From positions 12,659,808 to 12,723,807 of the forward strand of contig WARS01000013.1 in assembly GCA_008933995.1 (NCBI GenBank): DNA of 64,000 bases, in the 5' to 3' direction. The translations under genes were made by a program, and so were the position numbers. Shown piece by piece: positions 47,099-61,000 of this stretch. The first letter of the stretch is position 1. Each line of letters begins with the position of its first letter. Below the pieces are notes generated by a model. It saw only the letters and a program-made list of their open reading frames with translations, was not told the origin of the DNA and ran no database searches. The DNA comes from Datnioides undecimradiatus. Taxonomy: Eukaryota > Chordata > Actinopteri > Lobotiformes > Datnioididae.

Positions 47099-49633
47099 CT
47101 GAGAGAAGAAGGGAAAAAGGAGAGCGAGATGGTCGGTGAACAGATAAAATGATTATATATGGTCACAAATCAACACAGTAAAAACACGAGTGGGGTCGGC
47201 AGACAGGCTGATAATTGCAACTGTCCCTGAAATGGTTTAATGTGTTTATGTACTGTGCAGATCAAGCCCGACAATCTGATCCACACGGAGGACACGCTCT
47301 GCTTTGACCTCACAGTCATTTCAAGTGTAAACAAGAAACAGTGAGAAAATGAGAGCACATTGTGGAAGGACAGTGGAAAGACCTCGACTGTAAAACTGGG
47401 TTACCGCTGAAATATACTGTAACTGTTGTGTATACAAGTTTACTACATCTTTTGTTCTTAGTTCAGTATTAAACAAAGCATGGTACTCCTGCAACACTGA
47501 CTCACAATAGACAGTTTTTTTAAAGGAACCAGTGCAAAGCAGCAGAACCAGAGGTATTAACTTTTTTATTATTTGCCTTCATCTTGTTACTTTACAACTT
47601 GATTCGATTCACTCTGATGTGACACCACTTGAGGATATTATATATCCAACTTATTAGTACTCCCCAAAGCCTGTAAAAAGCTCTTAATGTGTGAAATCAA
47701 AAACTTTTCCCTTTAAAAGTAGCATGGCAAAGCTGACGGTTTAAGGAGAGATGGTGTAAATTAACATCATTTCTCTTCTTTTTTATGTTGCCTTATAAAA
47801 GGTCGATACATAAGTGTCTGTAACTGAGATAAGCAGGATGTGTGCGGTCAAGAGGCCTGTAACATTTACACCATAGCCTGTATAAAAACATGGGCTGTAG
47901 CCACTGTCACCATAAGGGCTTATTTTAATGGAGCTGAAGGTGGCCTGACATGGATAGGCATTGCTAGGCCTTAAGCATGATTGACAGTCACTGTTCAATC
48001 ACAAAGTAGCCACACTCTGAAGAATACCATGCTTTATAATGTTTTTTAATTTAAAGGGAACCATAATTTTCAAAAATGATGTGATGAAGAAAACTGGAAA
48101 CTAGCAACTGAGACCGGAGACTCATTAGGAAAGTGTTTACTGAGGTAATAAATCAGGTTAGAAGTTAGAAGTCATTTTCTCATAGACTTCAACAGAGACA
48201 GACTTCTTTTGCTGCTGGTAGACTCACCCCCTGATGCCTATGAAAAGGTACACAGGTTACAGACATTAGGTTCGCTTTTCAGACCCAGAGGCTACATCTA
48301 TTATTTACAGTGTTTGATGCCATCTAACAATTTTACAGTGGGCCTCCAGTAATCCATTATTCTCCTCAAAGCCTAGTTTTGTCAAACACAACCTTTGTCA
48401 TGTAACATGTTTAGCAATTCACACAATCCTGGAACACAGCTTTATCCCAAAGGGGCATTAAAATGAACAGGCACTTTGATTGACTGGTAGAGGAAAGTGG
48501 AGCAGGCTGTGGGATGCTTCACAAACGACAAACAAGACATTCACAGCATTCACAGAGTATGGGACTAAACAGAAGTAGAGCCCTCAGGACAGAGCACATA
48601 CATCATCAACAGCACGCTTGTTTGTGCTGTTGATTCAGAGAATGTCTAGAAAATAACAAGGCCACTGAAAGGACACCTCTGAGAGAAACTAGTGCGAGAC
48701 GCTGATGATGATAAGTCAGACATTGGCTGTTGTTATTAAATCGTCTGTTAATCCTGCTGCTCAGGACCCTGGGTTGTGCCTTGCTTCCCATCCTGACAGG
48801 TAGTTCATTGCAGTTAATTGCTTTCACCTGACATCCCACTTGTAAAATAATCCCTGATTAGATGAGGCCAAAGGAAAGCAGCCAGTGCGCCTGTACATCA
48901 CTGAATTCAGTGACAGAATGAGGGCCGAGTATTTAAATTTAGCATCATTTTAACTTGTTTGCCAGCAGAACGGCAGAAAGTCTCTCCAGGCAAGACGGCT
49001 GATTAGTGGAGATGTTGGTTGTTAAAGAAGTGACACTTTTTGCTTGTTGCGCTTACTAATTGCGAGACAACCTTGTGGAGAGGAATGGGACTGTAATGTT
49101 GCTCTCACATGAAGCAAAATACATAAAACAGAAGATCTGTCACATGGCGCACTGTTAATCTTGGGCTTTCAAATGCACAGTGTGGACACAGTGGGGAGGT
49201 AATCACTTTAAGCTGAGGAAAAAGCCATGAGCCAGCAGTTTTGAAGCACTGGGTCCACTTCTCCAGATGCTTAACCCCCCTCAGTTCAATCTTCAGGGGA
49301 TGCAAATTAACTCCCCCACACTCACTGAGACAGGACCAGAGACTCCCTCTGGGATGCTGCAACAAAGACACACACACACATACTGTATACAGTCACAAAC
49401 AGCAAAAAGACAAATCCTGAACCACATTCTGCTGCTGTAGGGATAGTGGGCAAACCACAAAGACACACACAGTAACTCCAGAAACAAACACTGTACACAA
49501 ACACAGCTCAAAAACACCCTACTGTACTATCTTCACTCCACACATGGCTCCTCTCAAACATGCATTAAAAGCCACACCCACCGTTAACACTCTCAATAAT
49601 CCCTTCACCACACGTTGTTATGGTGCTGCAGAA

Positions 49634-49657
49634 ACACACACACACACACACACACAG
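49634..49657 (+). repeat. (CA)n microsatellite
   Basis: About 12 CA units in intron 1. Confidence 0.9.
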
Positions 49658-50962
49658 CTGACAACAGCATTTTTTGGCCCTCTTTCAGGCCTTGAGGCGA
49701 CACTGAAGAGGGTCTTCCAGGAAGGAATTATAGACTTTAGAATAGACCAATTCAGCAGCAGACGCAGCACAATAACGCCAACGGTGTGACACGGACAGCA
49801 GCTTGCAGACAGATGAGTCCCTTTTATTACTGCAGATCACCTTGACACTGAGGTTAATGTATCTAAAACCACAGATCCCATATGAGTGCCATTTAAGCCA
49901 GTTATTAACATGAAGTGGATACGGCAGAGGGGGAGTGCATGGGCTATGCACAAAGACACAACACTGTGAGAGTGCGCGTTTGTGTGTGTGCGTGAGACAG
50001 AGACACACAGCTGCATCGTAAAAGGTTGGAGGTCATTCTTCACTCCTTTCTTCTTGGTTTACATTCGATTCTTTCAGTCTTTTGTATGCAATATTTATAG
50101 GTTTATAAGTGTCAGGTGTAACACTTGACAAGAAAGAAAGGAAGAAAGAAATGTTGCAATCATCAGTCTTACAGCCATTAAGATAATTATTTTTCATCAT
50201 CACTTACAATAAAAAAGGAGCAATACTGTTTGAGTCTTAATTTGGCCTGTTTCCTGCAGACACTAAGTGCATCTCTGTTTTGATTTCATCCCGTCACACT
50301 GACTGACTGCCTGACTGACCTGGTCACATCAGGATTTGTCTCCGCTACAGTATAGACACTTTCATCATTCTAGATTCATAATGCCCACTTAAAATAGCAG
50401 TTTGGTTTGCGTGTTTTGTGTTTTAAAGCATTCCACATAAAGGAATGCACTGTGATGTTGTGGGTTTGACATAGGCTGTGACCAGAATGCAGCTATGTCT
50501 GGTTTATTGAGCTTTTTATGGCTTTAGTCCAAACTGAGATAGATCAACAATCACTGGAGGAATTACAATCAATAATCAATAATGGTATAAAAAAAACAAA
50601 AAACAGGGCCTTATGATTTGCCTAATGACTGTTCATTTCACACTTTTAATTAAAGGATTTTATGAAGGTTTAATGATTTCTAATTGCTATAATATTGAGG
50701 ATACAAGATCTATAGAAGTGACAATGGGGGCGGTGGTGAGAGGTGAAGAAGTCAGTGCCTCTTGTTCTCTGAAATGTTCCACTATTTTCTGATGTCCTGT
50801 ACATGAAAAACATAACAGAAGACAGCACAGTGATGACAGTAATTGTTGAGATTTAATGCTCTATACGCTTCCTCTAAGGTTCCTCCATTAAAACACTCTG
50901 AAGATGAGTGTGGTTGAATTCAGGAAAGTCTTGACAAGCTCTGCATCAATTAAGAATAAAAC

Positions 50963-50964
50963 CA

Positions 50965-50996
<32 letters not shown>

Positions 50997-51004
50997 CACA
51001 CACA
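50963..51004 (+). repeat. (CGCA)n tandem array grading into CA
   Basis: About nine CGCA units, then CACACA. Alternating purine-pyrimidine sequence, prone to Z-DNA and rich in CpG. Confidence 0.93.
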
Positions 51005-51081
51005 TTCAAGCCAGAAAAACAACAATGACAGTTTGTCAGTGATCTATAGGGAGAAAAAAATAGACCAGCTATAAATAATCA

Positions 51082-51084
<3 letters not shown>

Positions 51085-51128
<44 letters not shown>
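51085..51128 (+). repeat. (CA)n microsatellite
   Basis: About 21 CA units in intron 1. Confidence 0.95.
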
Positions 51129-51133
<5 letters not shown>

Positions 51134-51220
51134 ACTCCCTACGTCTCAGCTGGATGAAGATTTAAGCCAGCTGCACAAACAAAAGATGGGATCCATAACA
51201 TTGATCCGAACAGCAAACAT

Positions 51221-51234
51221 CACACACACACACG

Positions 51235-51281
<47 letters not shown>
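51221..51281 (+). repeat. (CA)n microsatellite with CGCA interruptions
   Basis: About 28 units, with two CGCA variants near the left end. Confidence 0.95.
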
Positions 51282-51282
<1 letters not shown>

Positions 51283-51667
51283 ATACACAAACCATAAACA
51301 CACAGATCTAGACTCAGACCACAGACTCACTAAACATTTGGCAGCTAAAAATAGCCCATAACGCCACGATTAAATGTCTGTATGAGACAGAGGCAACGAG
51401 AGAAACACAGAGAAGCAGATTGTTGATCCCTGATGCGGCAAATTAAGGCGTCTATCTCTTCTCATCTGTGCACACTAAGAGGAAAATGCTTTAAATACCC
51501 TGGGGACCAACCAGGAAAGAAGAAGCACACACACACAGACACACACCGAGAAACACGCACCTGTATTCACCCTCTTTCTGTCCTTTTTCAGTGCATCTGT
51601 GTACAAAAATAAATGCAAATGTAGAACCATGGTGTCTACACTCATGGTATCTATACCCTACTTCTGT

Positions 51668-51669
<2 letters not shown>

Positions 51670-51708
<39 letters not shown>
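51670..51708 (+). repeat. (CA)n microsatellite
   Basis: About 19 CA units in intron 1. Confidence 0.95.
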
Positions 51709-51709
<1 letters not shown>

Positions 51710-51805
51710 AAGTCAGAAACTCATTACCCACAAGCTCTTAGGGAATTTACTTATTATCAAACCAAATACTGCTAATTAGGACCAGACTCGGGAAAAACAA
51801 AAATA

Positions 51806-51808
<3 letters not shown>

Positions 51809-51842
<34 letters not shown>
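51809..51842 (+). repeat. (CA)n microsatellite
   Basis: About 17 CA units in intron 1. Confidence 0.95.
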
Positions 51843-51848
<6 letters not shown>

Positions 51849-53482
51849 ATCGCCATATCAAACCCAGATAGCAGCAAAAGTCATTGATGCGTGACTTGAG
51901 AATGAAGTAATCTGCAGCATGAGGGAGGCAGCGGTTGTCTCAGAATACTGAACAAAGTCCTCAAGACCTTTCTGATATTTACAGCACCCCCTGCCAGATT
52001 CCTGCCTTCAAAATCGTGAAATTCTTCAAATTCTTTCTTCAAGGTAACTATGAAACTGTCCAGACCCATGTCTACAGATTTACAGTTTGATTTACTACCT
52101 GGCATGGGAAGAAAATCTATATGCCGTAACAGTGGGCATGTGGTAAAAGTTAGCAGGAGTCCTACATCTGCTATTACATGCTAGAGGGGCTCCATCATTC
52201 ACACACTGAGCTGATATCACAGACATACTGTGAGGCTTATGGAGACACTGCTGCCTCAGAGATAGATCAGGATCAGACTGGCTTCACTGAGCAGAATGAG
52301 GGGCAACTGGTGAAACAACAACAATGGGGGTGCATTGTTCTGTCCAGATGGGGTTAAGATGGTGTCACTTTTGTGTGGTAAGCAAATGTGGTGGAGGTTT
52401 CCATAGCTGAGTATGACACCACTTAAAGAGAAATGTGTCAGCAAGTATACAAACAACTGTCAAGTGTTGACTGTTGGCATCAAATGTGCAGTGACAGAAA
52501 TGCCCTAATCTAGTACAGGAAATCCTGTTTGCAGAGATATATCTTTATCTTGTCAGACTGTTAGAGGGAAGTGAAGTAAGTAATATGGTATTGAGTAGTA
52601 TTTCAAAACAATCATAACTTTGAGAGAAAAAGTCTTAATAAAATGTCAAAGTCATAATGTTTTAGCATAAATTTGCAATTTTAAGGTAGACAAGCTGTGA
52701 TATTCACAGTCAAATAAGACAAAAGTCAAAAAGTAACCAGCCCTTGTGAGTAAAAGGCATCAATATTAAACTGATTTGAAAGAATAACATTGTTATTTTG
52801 TTGATTTTGTGGAAATACACATTATGTAAAAGGTTTTATTTGAAAGTAACTCACTTATATTATATTGCTTAAAAACATTTCTAATACAAAGGACATATAT
52901 TATTAGCACCACAATATTTTCACTATGGACACAGTCTGACACACTATGAATGCTAACAGAACGAGAGGCTCTTAGTCCAGTTTCCAGTGCTTTTTTTTCC
53001 TGGAACACTTTTGGATGGTCCAGTTTCCTTGGGAACTGCACGACTGCTCGAGGACTCCTAATGTGCAGTGACTGCATGCGTGTGAGCATATGTTTGTGTT
53101 TACACCAGTGAAATATAAAGATATACTAGTGGTGTGCAAATTGCAGATTACACAGCATTCACAGTTCATTGTGCCAATCACATGGCAATCCTCACCTGAG
53201 AGCACTGACCTTCTGTCCAATCACGATCCAGAAACCAGTCTGGACCAAATGCCAAGTCTGTTACCAACAAGCCCAGAGTACCAATAAAATCAGCCCACTG
53301 TGATCACTGCCAATGACAGCAAGTGCCAGTAATGCCTCTGTGTGTGTGAGTATTATTGAGTGTGTGTCTGTGCATTATTGTGTGTGTTTCTGTTCATGCT
53401 TACTCAACCTTCAAAGAACAGGCCGGTGATAGCCAAAGAGCTTATTTCCCTAATGTAAACACTTCAGTAAAGAGACACAGTG

Positions 53483-53484
<2 letters not shown>

Positions 53485-53532
<48 letters not shown>
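53485..53532 (+). repeat. (CA)n microsatellite
   Basis: About 24 CA units in intron 1. Confidence 0.95.
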
Positions 53533-53534
<2 letters not shown>

Positions 53535-56500
53535 AAGAGACAGAGTTAATCGTATTCTCTTGAGCTGTGAGTGTTTCAGAGCTCTGTTGTCTCTCCTCTG
53601 GCACAGAGCCAGCAGAGGAAGCCAGTCACTGCGTCCATGTTTCCTTTACCACTCCACAATTTATCAGAGGACAGCATCTACTCTCATCAAGTTTTTCAAA
53701 GACTTTTCCATCATTAACGTCCCTCTTTCCCTGTCTTGTCACTAAACATAAATGCTTCATTTAGGTTCTGTCTTGTCTCTTTGCTAATGTCCTCATCCTC
53801 ATACTTCTGCCTGTTTTGCCGCCCTCCAGTTTGTTGCCAGTGAAAACAGACTATCGGGACGACAGATTGAAGGGCAGGCACAGCAGAGGGGACCTGTTCC
53901 ATTTCCTTTTTCTCCTGATAACAGCAAAGACTAATCACTAATGTGGACTTTTGCTCGCAGCCTCACTTCCTCTCCCTCCAGCTCTCTTTTCTTTCTTTCT
54001 ATCGATCAAATATCACCCTCATAATGGAAAAATACATATCCATCATCTGGTGGGATATGCAATGCATTGTGTCAGTGCCGTAACAACTGTTTTAAATGCA
54101 AACACACAGTCAATCCCCCTACCCCCACTTGCCCCATTACAGAGTAGATCCAATAACTGTTGACAGATGACTGAACAGCCAGTCTGCTATCCAGGTAGGG
54201 TTGCGCTGACAGATAGAGAATGAAAGCTCCACAGGTGACTAACCGTGCTGTAAAGACACTGATCTGTAGTATAGGATGGAGGATACAGTAGAACACCATG
54301 TTGACACAGTAAATCCTGTATACAGTGGCTGTAAATTAGAATTGATTTTGTGTTGTAAAGATCAGGCTTTGCAAAGTAGACAGTGTGCTGATCTCAGATC
54401 ATTGTCACCCAAGGTCTTCTCATTCAGGAGAGGCCAGGGGATTGATGAGACCAGCAAGCTCATTTTTATGTTTCAATATTCTACCCTTACCAAACAAAGT
54501 CAGACACACATTCATTGTCCTGACTCAGGTCACATGTATATGAATCCAGTCAGGCAGAACTGTACATTGATGGGAGTGTGTCTGATTACAAAAGATGTTT
54601 TTCAAAGCCAATTTCTGTAAAGATGACAGCATCAACAGCGTTAGGGCTGCATTCATGATTATTACAATGCCTAGATAATTATCACAGTTTTCCATCAAAG
54701 GCCACAATGACCACATACTCTTTGTTTATGCATCCTGCAGCTTTACTGTATTAGTTCGCTCCCAAGAGTTAATAGAGTCTAAAGGTGCTCAGAAGCTGTT
54801 TTGACAAAATTCTGTCTGCATTACCTGCACAGCATCAAATAACAGATAATGACAGATAAAGTTGATGGCAAGCTGGTGAACACTGAACAGCCAAACAGCC
54901 AGAGATATTTCCCTAAGGAGTTGGCGGAGACCAAAATGTAATGAAAATAAGATATGAATACAAAGATATGAATGTTTAGGTTCAGTTTGCTCTGCTGCCC
55001 TTATGTCAGGATCATGGCAGGATTTTATATATATATATTGATATCTCAATGGAAACTGCTCTGTTTTATCAGTTTTTTCTCAGCCGAAACTGTTACTTTT
55101 TGATAACTTATTGCACGACCACAAAAGTGATCTCTGTGCCACTGCATGCAGGAATAACAACCTGAAGATTCTTTAGTGAATCAAAATAATAACTTTTCTT
55201 TCTGGATTAATGGCGGAACTGATTTGATTCGAAACCCAAAACCCTGCCATATGCTTTACCCTCTCTTCTCAACAACATGGGCTGACAAAGTACAAGGTGG
55301 TGAGACATAACATCCCAGGTGGACATCCCACTCATTAATAACCACTCAGGAGACAGACAAGTGTAAAAACCTGTCAGTGTATCCTTTGTCCTACCTTCTG
55401 CCTAGCGCACACACCTCATTTCCTTTGTATAATGAGTGCTGGGTTAGACGTGCAGCGGTCACTGGCTCCTAAATACTTAACAAGCGGTGTCCAATACACA
55501 GTATTGTCTGACAGCTCAGTATTGGTGCAAAATATCTCCAGATGAGGAAGGTGGACAGGCAGGAGGAATCAATGTTTTTATGTAGATCTTTTATTAAATG
55601 AATGGAAACCAGCATGCATTCACATCCTGTTTGAGAACATATTGTTGTAAGGACAAATACTCTCACATTTTAATAAAATAACTATAAGAAAATGTTGTGT
55701 TGCACTGCAATGCAGGTCAAAGCCATCTTTAATTATTCTTCTGAAGAACATTAGCTGTGCTAAAAAGGTGTTCCCCTCTAATTCCAAGCCTGTCTGTGCC
55801 TGTCGGTGGGAGCCAAGTGGTTTTTCAAACTGCTTCAGGATGCATCCCTGCTGATTTCTCCGCACCACAGCCCCACCATACTGTCAGGAGCTGGGGGTGT
55901 TGGCTCCACATACACACCACAGGCTCGACTTCTTGTAAGCCCCGTCGGCACTTTGCCATGAAATAATGCACAAACATTTACAGCAAGGGCCTCCATTTAT
56001 CAAACAAGTCGCTCAAATTGCTCTTAAAATGAACATGAAGATAAAACTGCGTCTTGAACTGTTGCCAAACTCAAAGCTGGGCATATTTGTAAGCATACAG
56101 TAGCTGCGCTGTATGCACAGTTATAAATGAAAACCAACTAAGAAACAATACACAATAAAATCACAGCACTGCTCTATGATGAATACTCAAAGCTCCTTAC
56201 AAAGTAATGTGTTTTCAGCCTGATTCAAATACATGCCACATCTGAAACAATCTGAATACTATTGCAGTCTTGTGGCGTTATTTACTGAGCAGAACTGGCT
56301 TTCACTTTCTGAAAGAGATTAACTTCATGCAACCAGCCCGACAGAGATTACATAAACAGGAGCACAGTGTCTCCATCTGGTTCTGTTCTGTTTGCTTGTA
56401 GCATACCTCCTATTAGTGCTTTGTCATGGTCACAGTTCAGATTAGGATTAACCCAACTGACACACTGCGGCGTGCAAGTGTGCATGTGCCACAGGCACAA

Positions 56501-57689
56501 ACACACACCCACAGACACAGCAGCTTCAGGTATGAGAATATGTTTTTGTAGATACTAAGAAATAGTGACTATAATGGTGAAATTAAAAGCCGGATTAGTT
56601 TTACTGCCCTCAAAATAACAAAAGATCTTAATAGATAAAAAATAAAACTTTCTTGAGAGGAAAGAGAAAAGTCTAGCAAGTGAACTAAACATCAAGTGTG
56701 TCCTTACTCTCTTTTACACTTGCCATGATGAACCCAGTTGCTCTTATCACTGTTAATGTGAGCTTTTCCAGGGACATGTTCCCATAGCAACCAGGACAAG
56801 ATAACTAAGAAGTTTACAACTGTGGGAAAATCTTAAAAATAAAAAAGTACCAGCCATTTCCCTCTGTCTGTTCTCAGTGGAGAACTTAGTAGAAAACTGC
56901 AGTAACAGTTAGAGCTTGAAATGACACGCCATGATGAGACAGAGGTCTCTGGAAGAGTTGGGAAACACGTGATAACAGCCTTTGTCAGACAGTACACCTG
57001 ATACAAAACTGCTGAGGTGGAGCTGATGAACGCTCTTTGAACCATTTATGTCCCCACTGGCCCCTCACAGTACCTGCCTCTTTCTTGTTTAACTCTCAAA
57101 AGAGTCAAACCAATAGAGAGACAAAGGGAACATGCTGAAAGGGGAAAATGAGAACAAGCAAAGGAGAAGGGACAATATGGCAATTCATGAAGATTGTAGT
57201 GTGTTTGACATGAAAAGCCCTGAGAGCTCAGGAAATTGGCTTGGCCTATTTCAGGTTAGGAGCTCTGGGCATATCCATGACTGTAGGATGAAATGAGAGA
57301 GGTCCCAAGGTGCGGCAACTGATGGAGGGGAGGAAGACCAGTGGCTGCTAAGGTCAAAACTGGAAGAAAAAAAACATTTAACAAAATAAGAATCAAAACT
57401 GAATGAATGTGAAAAGGTAGATGTGTTTCAAGGTCAGTTGATCAGCGGATTTGTTGACAAGTAAGATTCACAGAGAGCTTGTTTTAGACTTATGATTACT
57501 GTGTTTGATCTAAATAATGAAATACATGGAAATTTCATTTTAAGTGGTATTTTGTTATGTTACTGTTAATATAAAAAGACACACAGTGTAAGATGTGTCT
57601 TATTTAGAAGTTAAATAAAATAATAACTTACTTTAAAACCCGATTTGTCATTTGATAAATTGTATATATCTCATAATAAGAATTATAAT

Positions 57690-58025
57690 CATGCAGCGCT
57701 GTCAGCATTGCTACAAGCCAAATGCTAATAGGTGTAATGTTCAACACATTCGCCATCTTAGTTAAGTAGCATGTTAAGATTCGCTAATTAGTAGTAAAAA
57801 CAAAGTGCAACTGAGGCTGATGGGAATGTCATTTGAGTTTTTAAGGGTTTTGCTATTTTTAAAAAATGAATTATTGGGCTTCATTTACAAAAGTACAAAA
57901 ATTAAATGGTCATCAATGTTCTTACAAACACAAATGTGTGAGCCAAATTTCATGGCAAGTCATTCAGACATTAGTGACAGGGGATCATTAAAGTCAGTAG
58001 GATTCATCCTCTGGGAGCCACTCTG
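57690..58025 (+). repeat. Dispersed repeat family B copy
   Basis: AAAGTGCAACTGAGGCTGAT, GGGAATGTCATTTGAG, CCAAATTTCATGGCAAGTCA and GTCAGTAGGATTCATCCTCT match the abundant percomorph repeat I recognise. Internal parts seem deleted. Confidence 0.6.
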
Positions 58026-61000
58026 AGTGTCTATACAAACTTCAGTCACCTTCAGTCAGTCAACAACAAGTCACCTGAATTTTTTTTATATTAAATGTGT
58101 TTTTTGTACAACGTCTTTTTTAAGTACACCAGTATACTCATGAATATTTATTGTAAATAGTGTTTTGCATCATAATTAGTCACTGCAGTCAGGCTGACTA
58201 ATCAGATTTTTGATTGCAGTCCTTCATCTCAACATAAATGAATTCAGCACTAATGAACATCTTCTTGTCTCCTAAAGCTTTTTCACTGATTAATGTCTAT
58301 TTATCAAAGAGTTACGGTAATACCACTCTCTTTTATGAAACAAGAGTACAGTGCAGCTGAACGGCACCATTTTTGATTATTAAGCTACAATAGGCATTTC
58401 TGTCCCGCTTCCCATTTAATCAGCATTCCCATTGATTTCCTGGATCGGCTGTCTGCAGTGATTCCGCACATAAACCCATGAGCTGTCTTTCTGCCACCAA
58501 TCAACCTTCTCATCCCCCCGTGTCTCTCTACTGGTCTAACCACCAATCTGTCTAAGACACCTTTCCCATAATGCCATGCTCTTATATTAATCAGCTGAGT
58601 GAAATAACAACACACATGCCCTCATTACAGGTTATGGAAGGAGGCCATTAACTCCAAACTGTGTCTCTCGCTTCAGTCTCCAGTCCTTCACATGGACCCA
58701 ACATCACAGCAGGCTAACAGGCTGGTAGCCAAACACACACCCAACACACACAGCCATTCAGGAGTTCATGTGCTGGTCCATGGTAGAAATAAGCAGTGGG
58801 CACCTTACTGTGCTTTGTCCTTGGCATGTTAGCTATGAATGAAATACCCTGGCATCAACTAAAAGTGAATGAGGGATGAGAAATTGCATTTAGCAAGCTC
58901 TATGACCTTGGCTTAGGGCAAGAGAGTCCCAGGACACAAAAAAGACAAGTGGACACAAAGGCAGCAGGGTTTAGACGGTAAATGCCTGTCTCAGGTGGGA
59001 GCACAGGAAAAGAAAAGCACTAATGAGAAACACTTGAACAAACCGAGGCAGCGATGCAAGAGCTAAATGGAGGGGAGAGCTGACTAAGAGTGAAATATGT
59101 TAATGGGACGGCAAAAAGATAGTGTTAAAAGCTAGCATTCAGAAGCATGTGTGGAGGAAGTAGGACAGCGGTCACAAGGGGGTGGTGCTGGGCGGGGACA
59201 GCTGGCTTGCCCAGGTGGTGGCAGGCAGACTCGGAGTGGACACCTTCTGCTGCTACTGTTTGGCGTCTGTGTTGCCACACTGATGCACACGTGCCGATGC
59301 TTGCAGAGTGCCATGCCTGTCAACAATGGCTACATACTCCGGGAAAAAAAATCCATCATGTGGGCATCATCCTCCTATATTAAGCAAACTACATCAATTA
59401 ATAGTTTCTTAGAGTCAGATACTCACTAGATGTGAAATTAACTGGTTTTCTTTGTCTTATGTGATAGTAAATTAGAATCATTGGTTCTGACTTTCACATC
59501 CATTTAGCTGTTAAGTTATAAATTGATCTTTATCAGCTGATGGTGTTTGCCCAGTTGTCAGGGAGTTGCAAAAGTTGGTTAGACCAAACTAGAAATGTGA
59601 TGACCTCAGGCTTTAGGAAATGTGTGATGTGCATTTTTCACATTTTCCGAACAAATTGCAGACTTAAGAACAAACATTAACAGGCTCCATTTTCACCAAC
59701 TCATCTGATACTGCACTCGCAGCCTAGTCACCGCCACATTCAGACATACAATACATGCGAGCCACTGCACATAGCCTTTGTATTAACCTTATCTATCGAA
59801 CTAACCTCACAGGCTGACAGTCCTGTAGCCCGAGGCACTTCTGCCGATTGGTAACCAGCGATAAGGGAGAGCAAGACTCACATATACTGTGCTCATTGGT
59901 TTGACTGGTTGTGTTAGCATGCAGTGTCACACGCTGGAGCACAAATGAAGGAACTGGTTCATCGATGTTAACATGAGCGTTTTCTTAACTGAGCCAGACT
60001 TCAAGGACAGACTTGTCCTACATTGTCTGGAAAGAGCTAGGTCGACTGTTCAAGAAAGATCAACTAACTGAGCTGTAATGTCACACCATCTCCATCGGGA
60101 ACTTATTTCCAAAAGACATGCGCTGCAATTGCTGGTTTAAGGTCTGTCTCAATGCACAACAATGGCCTTGTTGCTTTCCTTAGGTTTGATTGTCCTTGCA
60201 GTTGAAAAAAAGAAGAAAAGACATACATGTCCCGTGACAACAAACCAGCGTATCAAAGATAAAGTGTGAAGTGAAGCCAGGACTTCATATCTGAATCTAT
60301 GAGATGCTCCAGGCATCTCAAATATCACATTTTTATGCTGATAATATCAGGTGAAGTGGGACAGAGTTGTGTGGAGAGCTGAACAGGCTACGCATGAAAC
60401 TGGAATACAAGACAAAGTGATGAACATCAGCTGTGAAAAACATTGGGCTGCCCTCAGGCTTTTCACACAGGCAAAACACTCCTCATACCTTACAGTCTTT
60501 GATGTAAAAGTCTGATATCAGTAATGTACCTGATTGTGAATATATAATACTATAATTCATATTACTAAGAGTAATAACTGTGTGATAAGTGCATGTTAAT
60601 CATCACAGCATAAACTGTGCCACTCAGAAAGAAACTTCTCACCACCGTCAAAGACTAGCAGCCATCATTCAATTTCAGATGAGCATCTCTCATCGTTACA
60701 AGGGCACATCAGTCCGCATCATCGGAGCTGATTCTGGGTCAATCCCCACCCCACTTCCTCATCCCCCCTCCTCATTTCCCTTCCCTCCCCCCTTGTCTGC
60801 TCTGTCTGGTGCTCCATGGGGGGAGGTGGAGGCACACGAAAGAATCAAATTAGCTTCCTTTCCTACATTTTCATGACAGACGGTCCTGTCAAGGTCAGGG
60901 AGGTGCAGCCGATGTCTGCTTGATGCCAATTAAATTCAACAAGCACTGGCCATTAGAATAATATTTGTTTGTTTTGATGGACAGTGCATGCTTTTAGTCA

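Noticed and set aside
50428-50448. Small hairpin GCATTCC-ACATAAA-GGAATGC as a possible RNA structure
   Set aside because: A seven-base stem is expected by chance in a window of this size and nothing around it supports a function.
50963-51281. Regularly spaced repeats considered as a CRISPR-like array
   Set aside because: These are CA/CGCA microsatellites in a vertebrate intron, with no spacers of constant length.
51881-52105. 74-residue minus-strand frame as a possible gene or transposon remnant
   Set aside because: No recognisable domain, no splice or promoter signal, and it lies in repeat-rich intron 1.
53180-53285. Minus-strand segment ending GCTCTCAG|GTGAG, considered as exon 1
   Set aside because: In the required phase the residues are KVSALR, there is no start codon before a stop, and there is no other similarity.
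59725-59750. Minus-strand AATGTGGCGGTGACTAGG (reads V-A-V) as part of exon 1
   Set aside because: No donor follows and the next codons do not fit.
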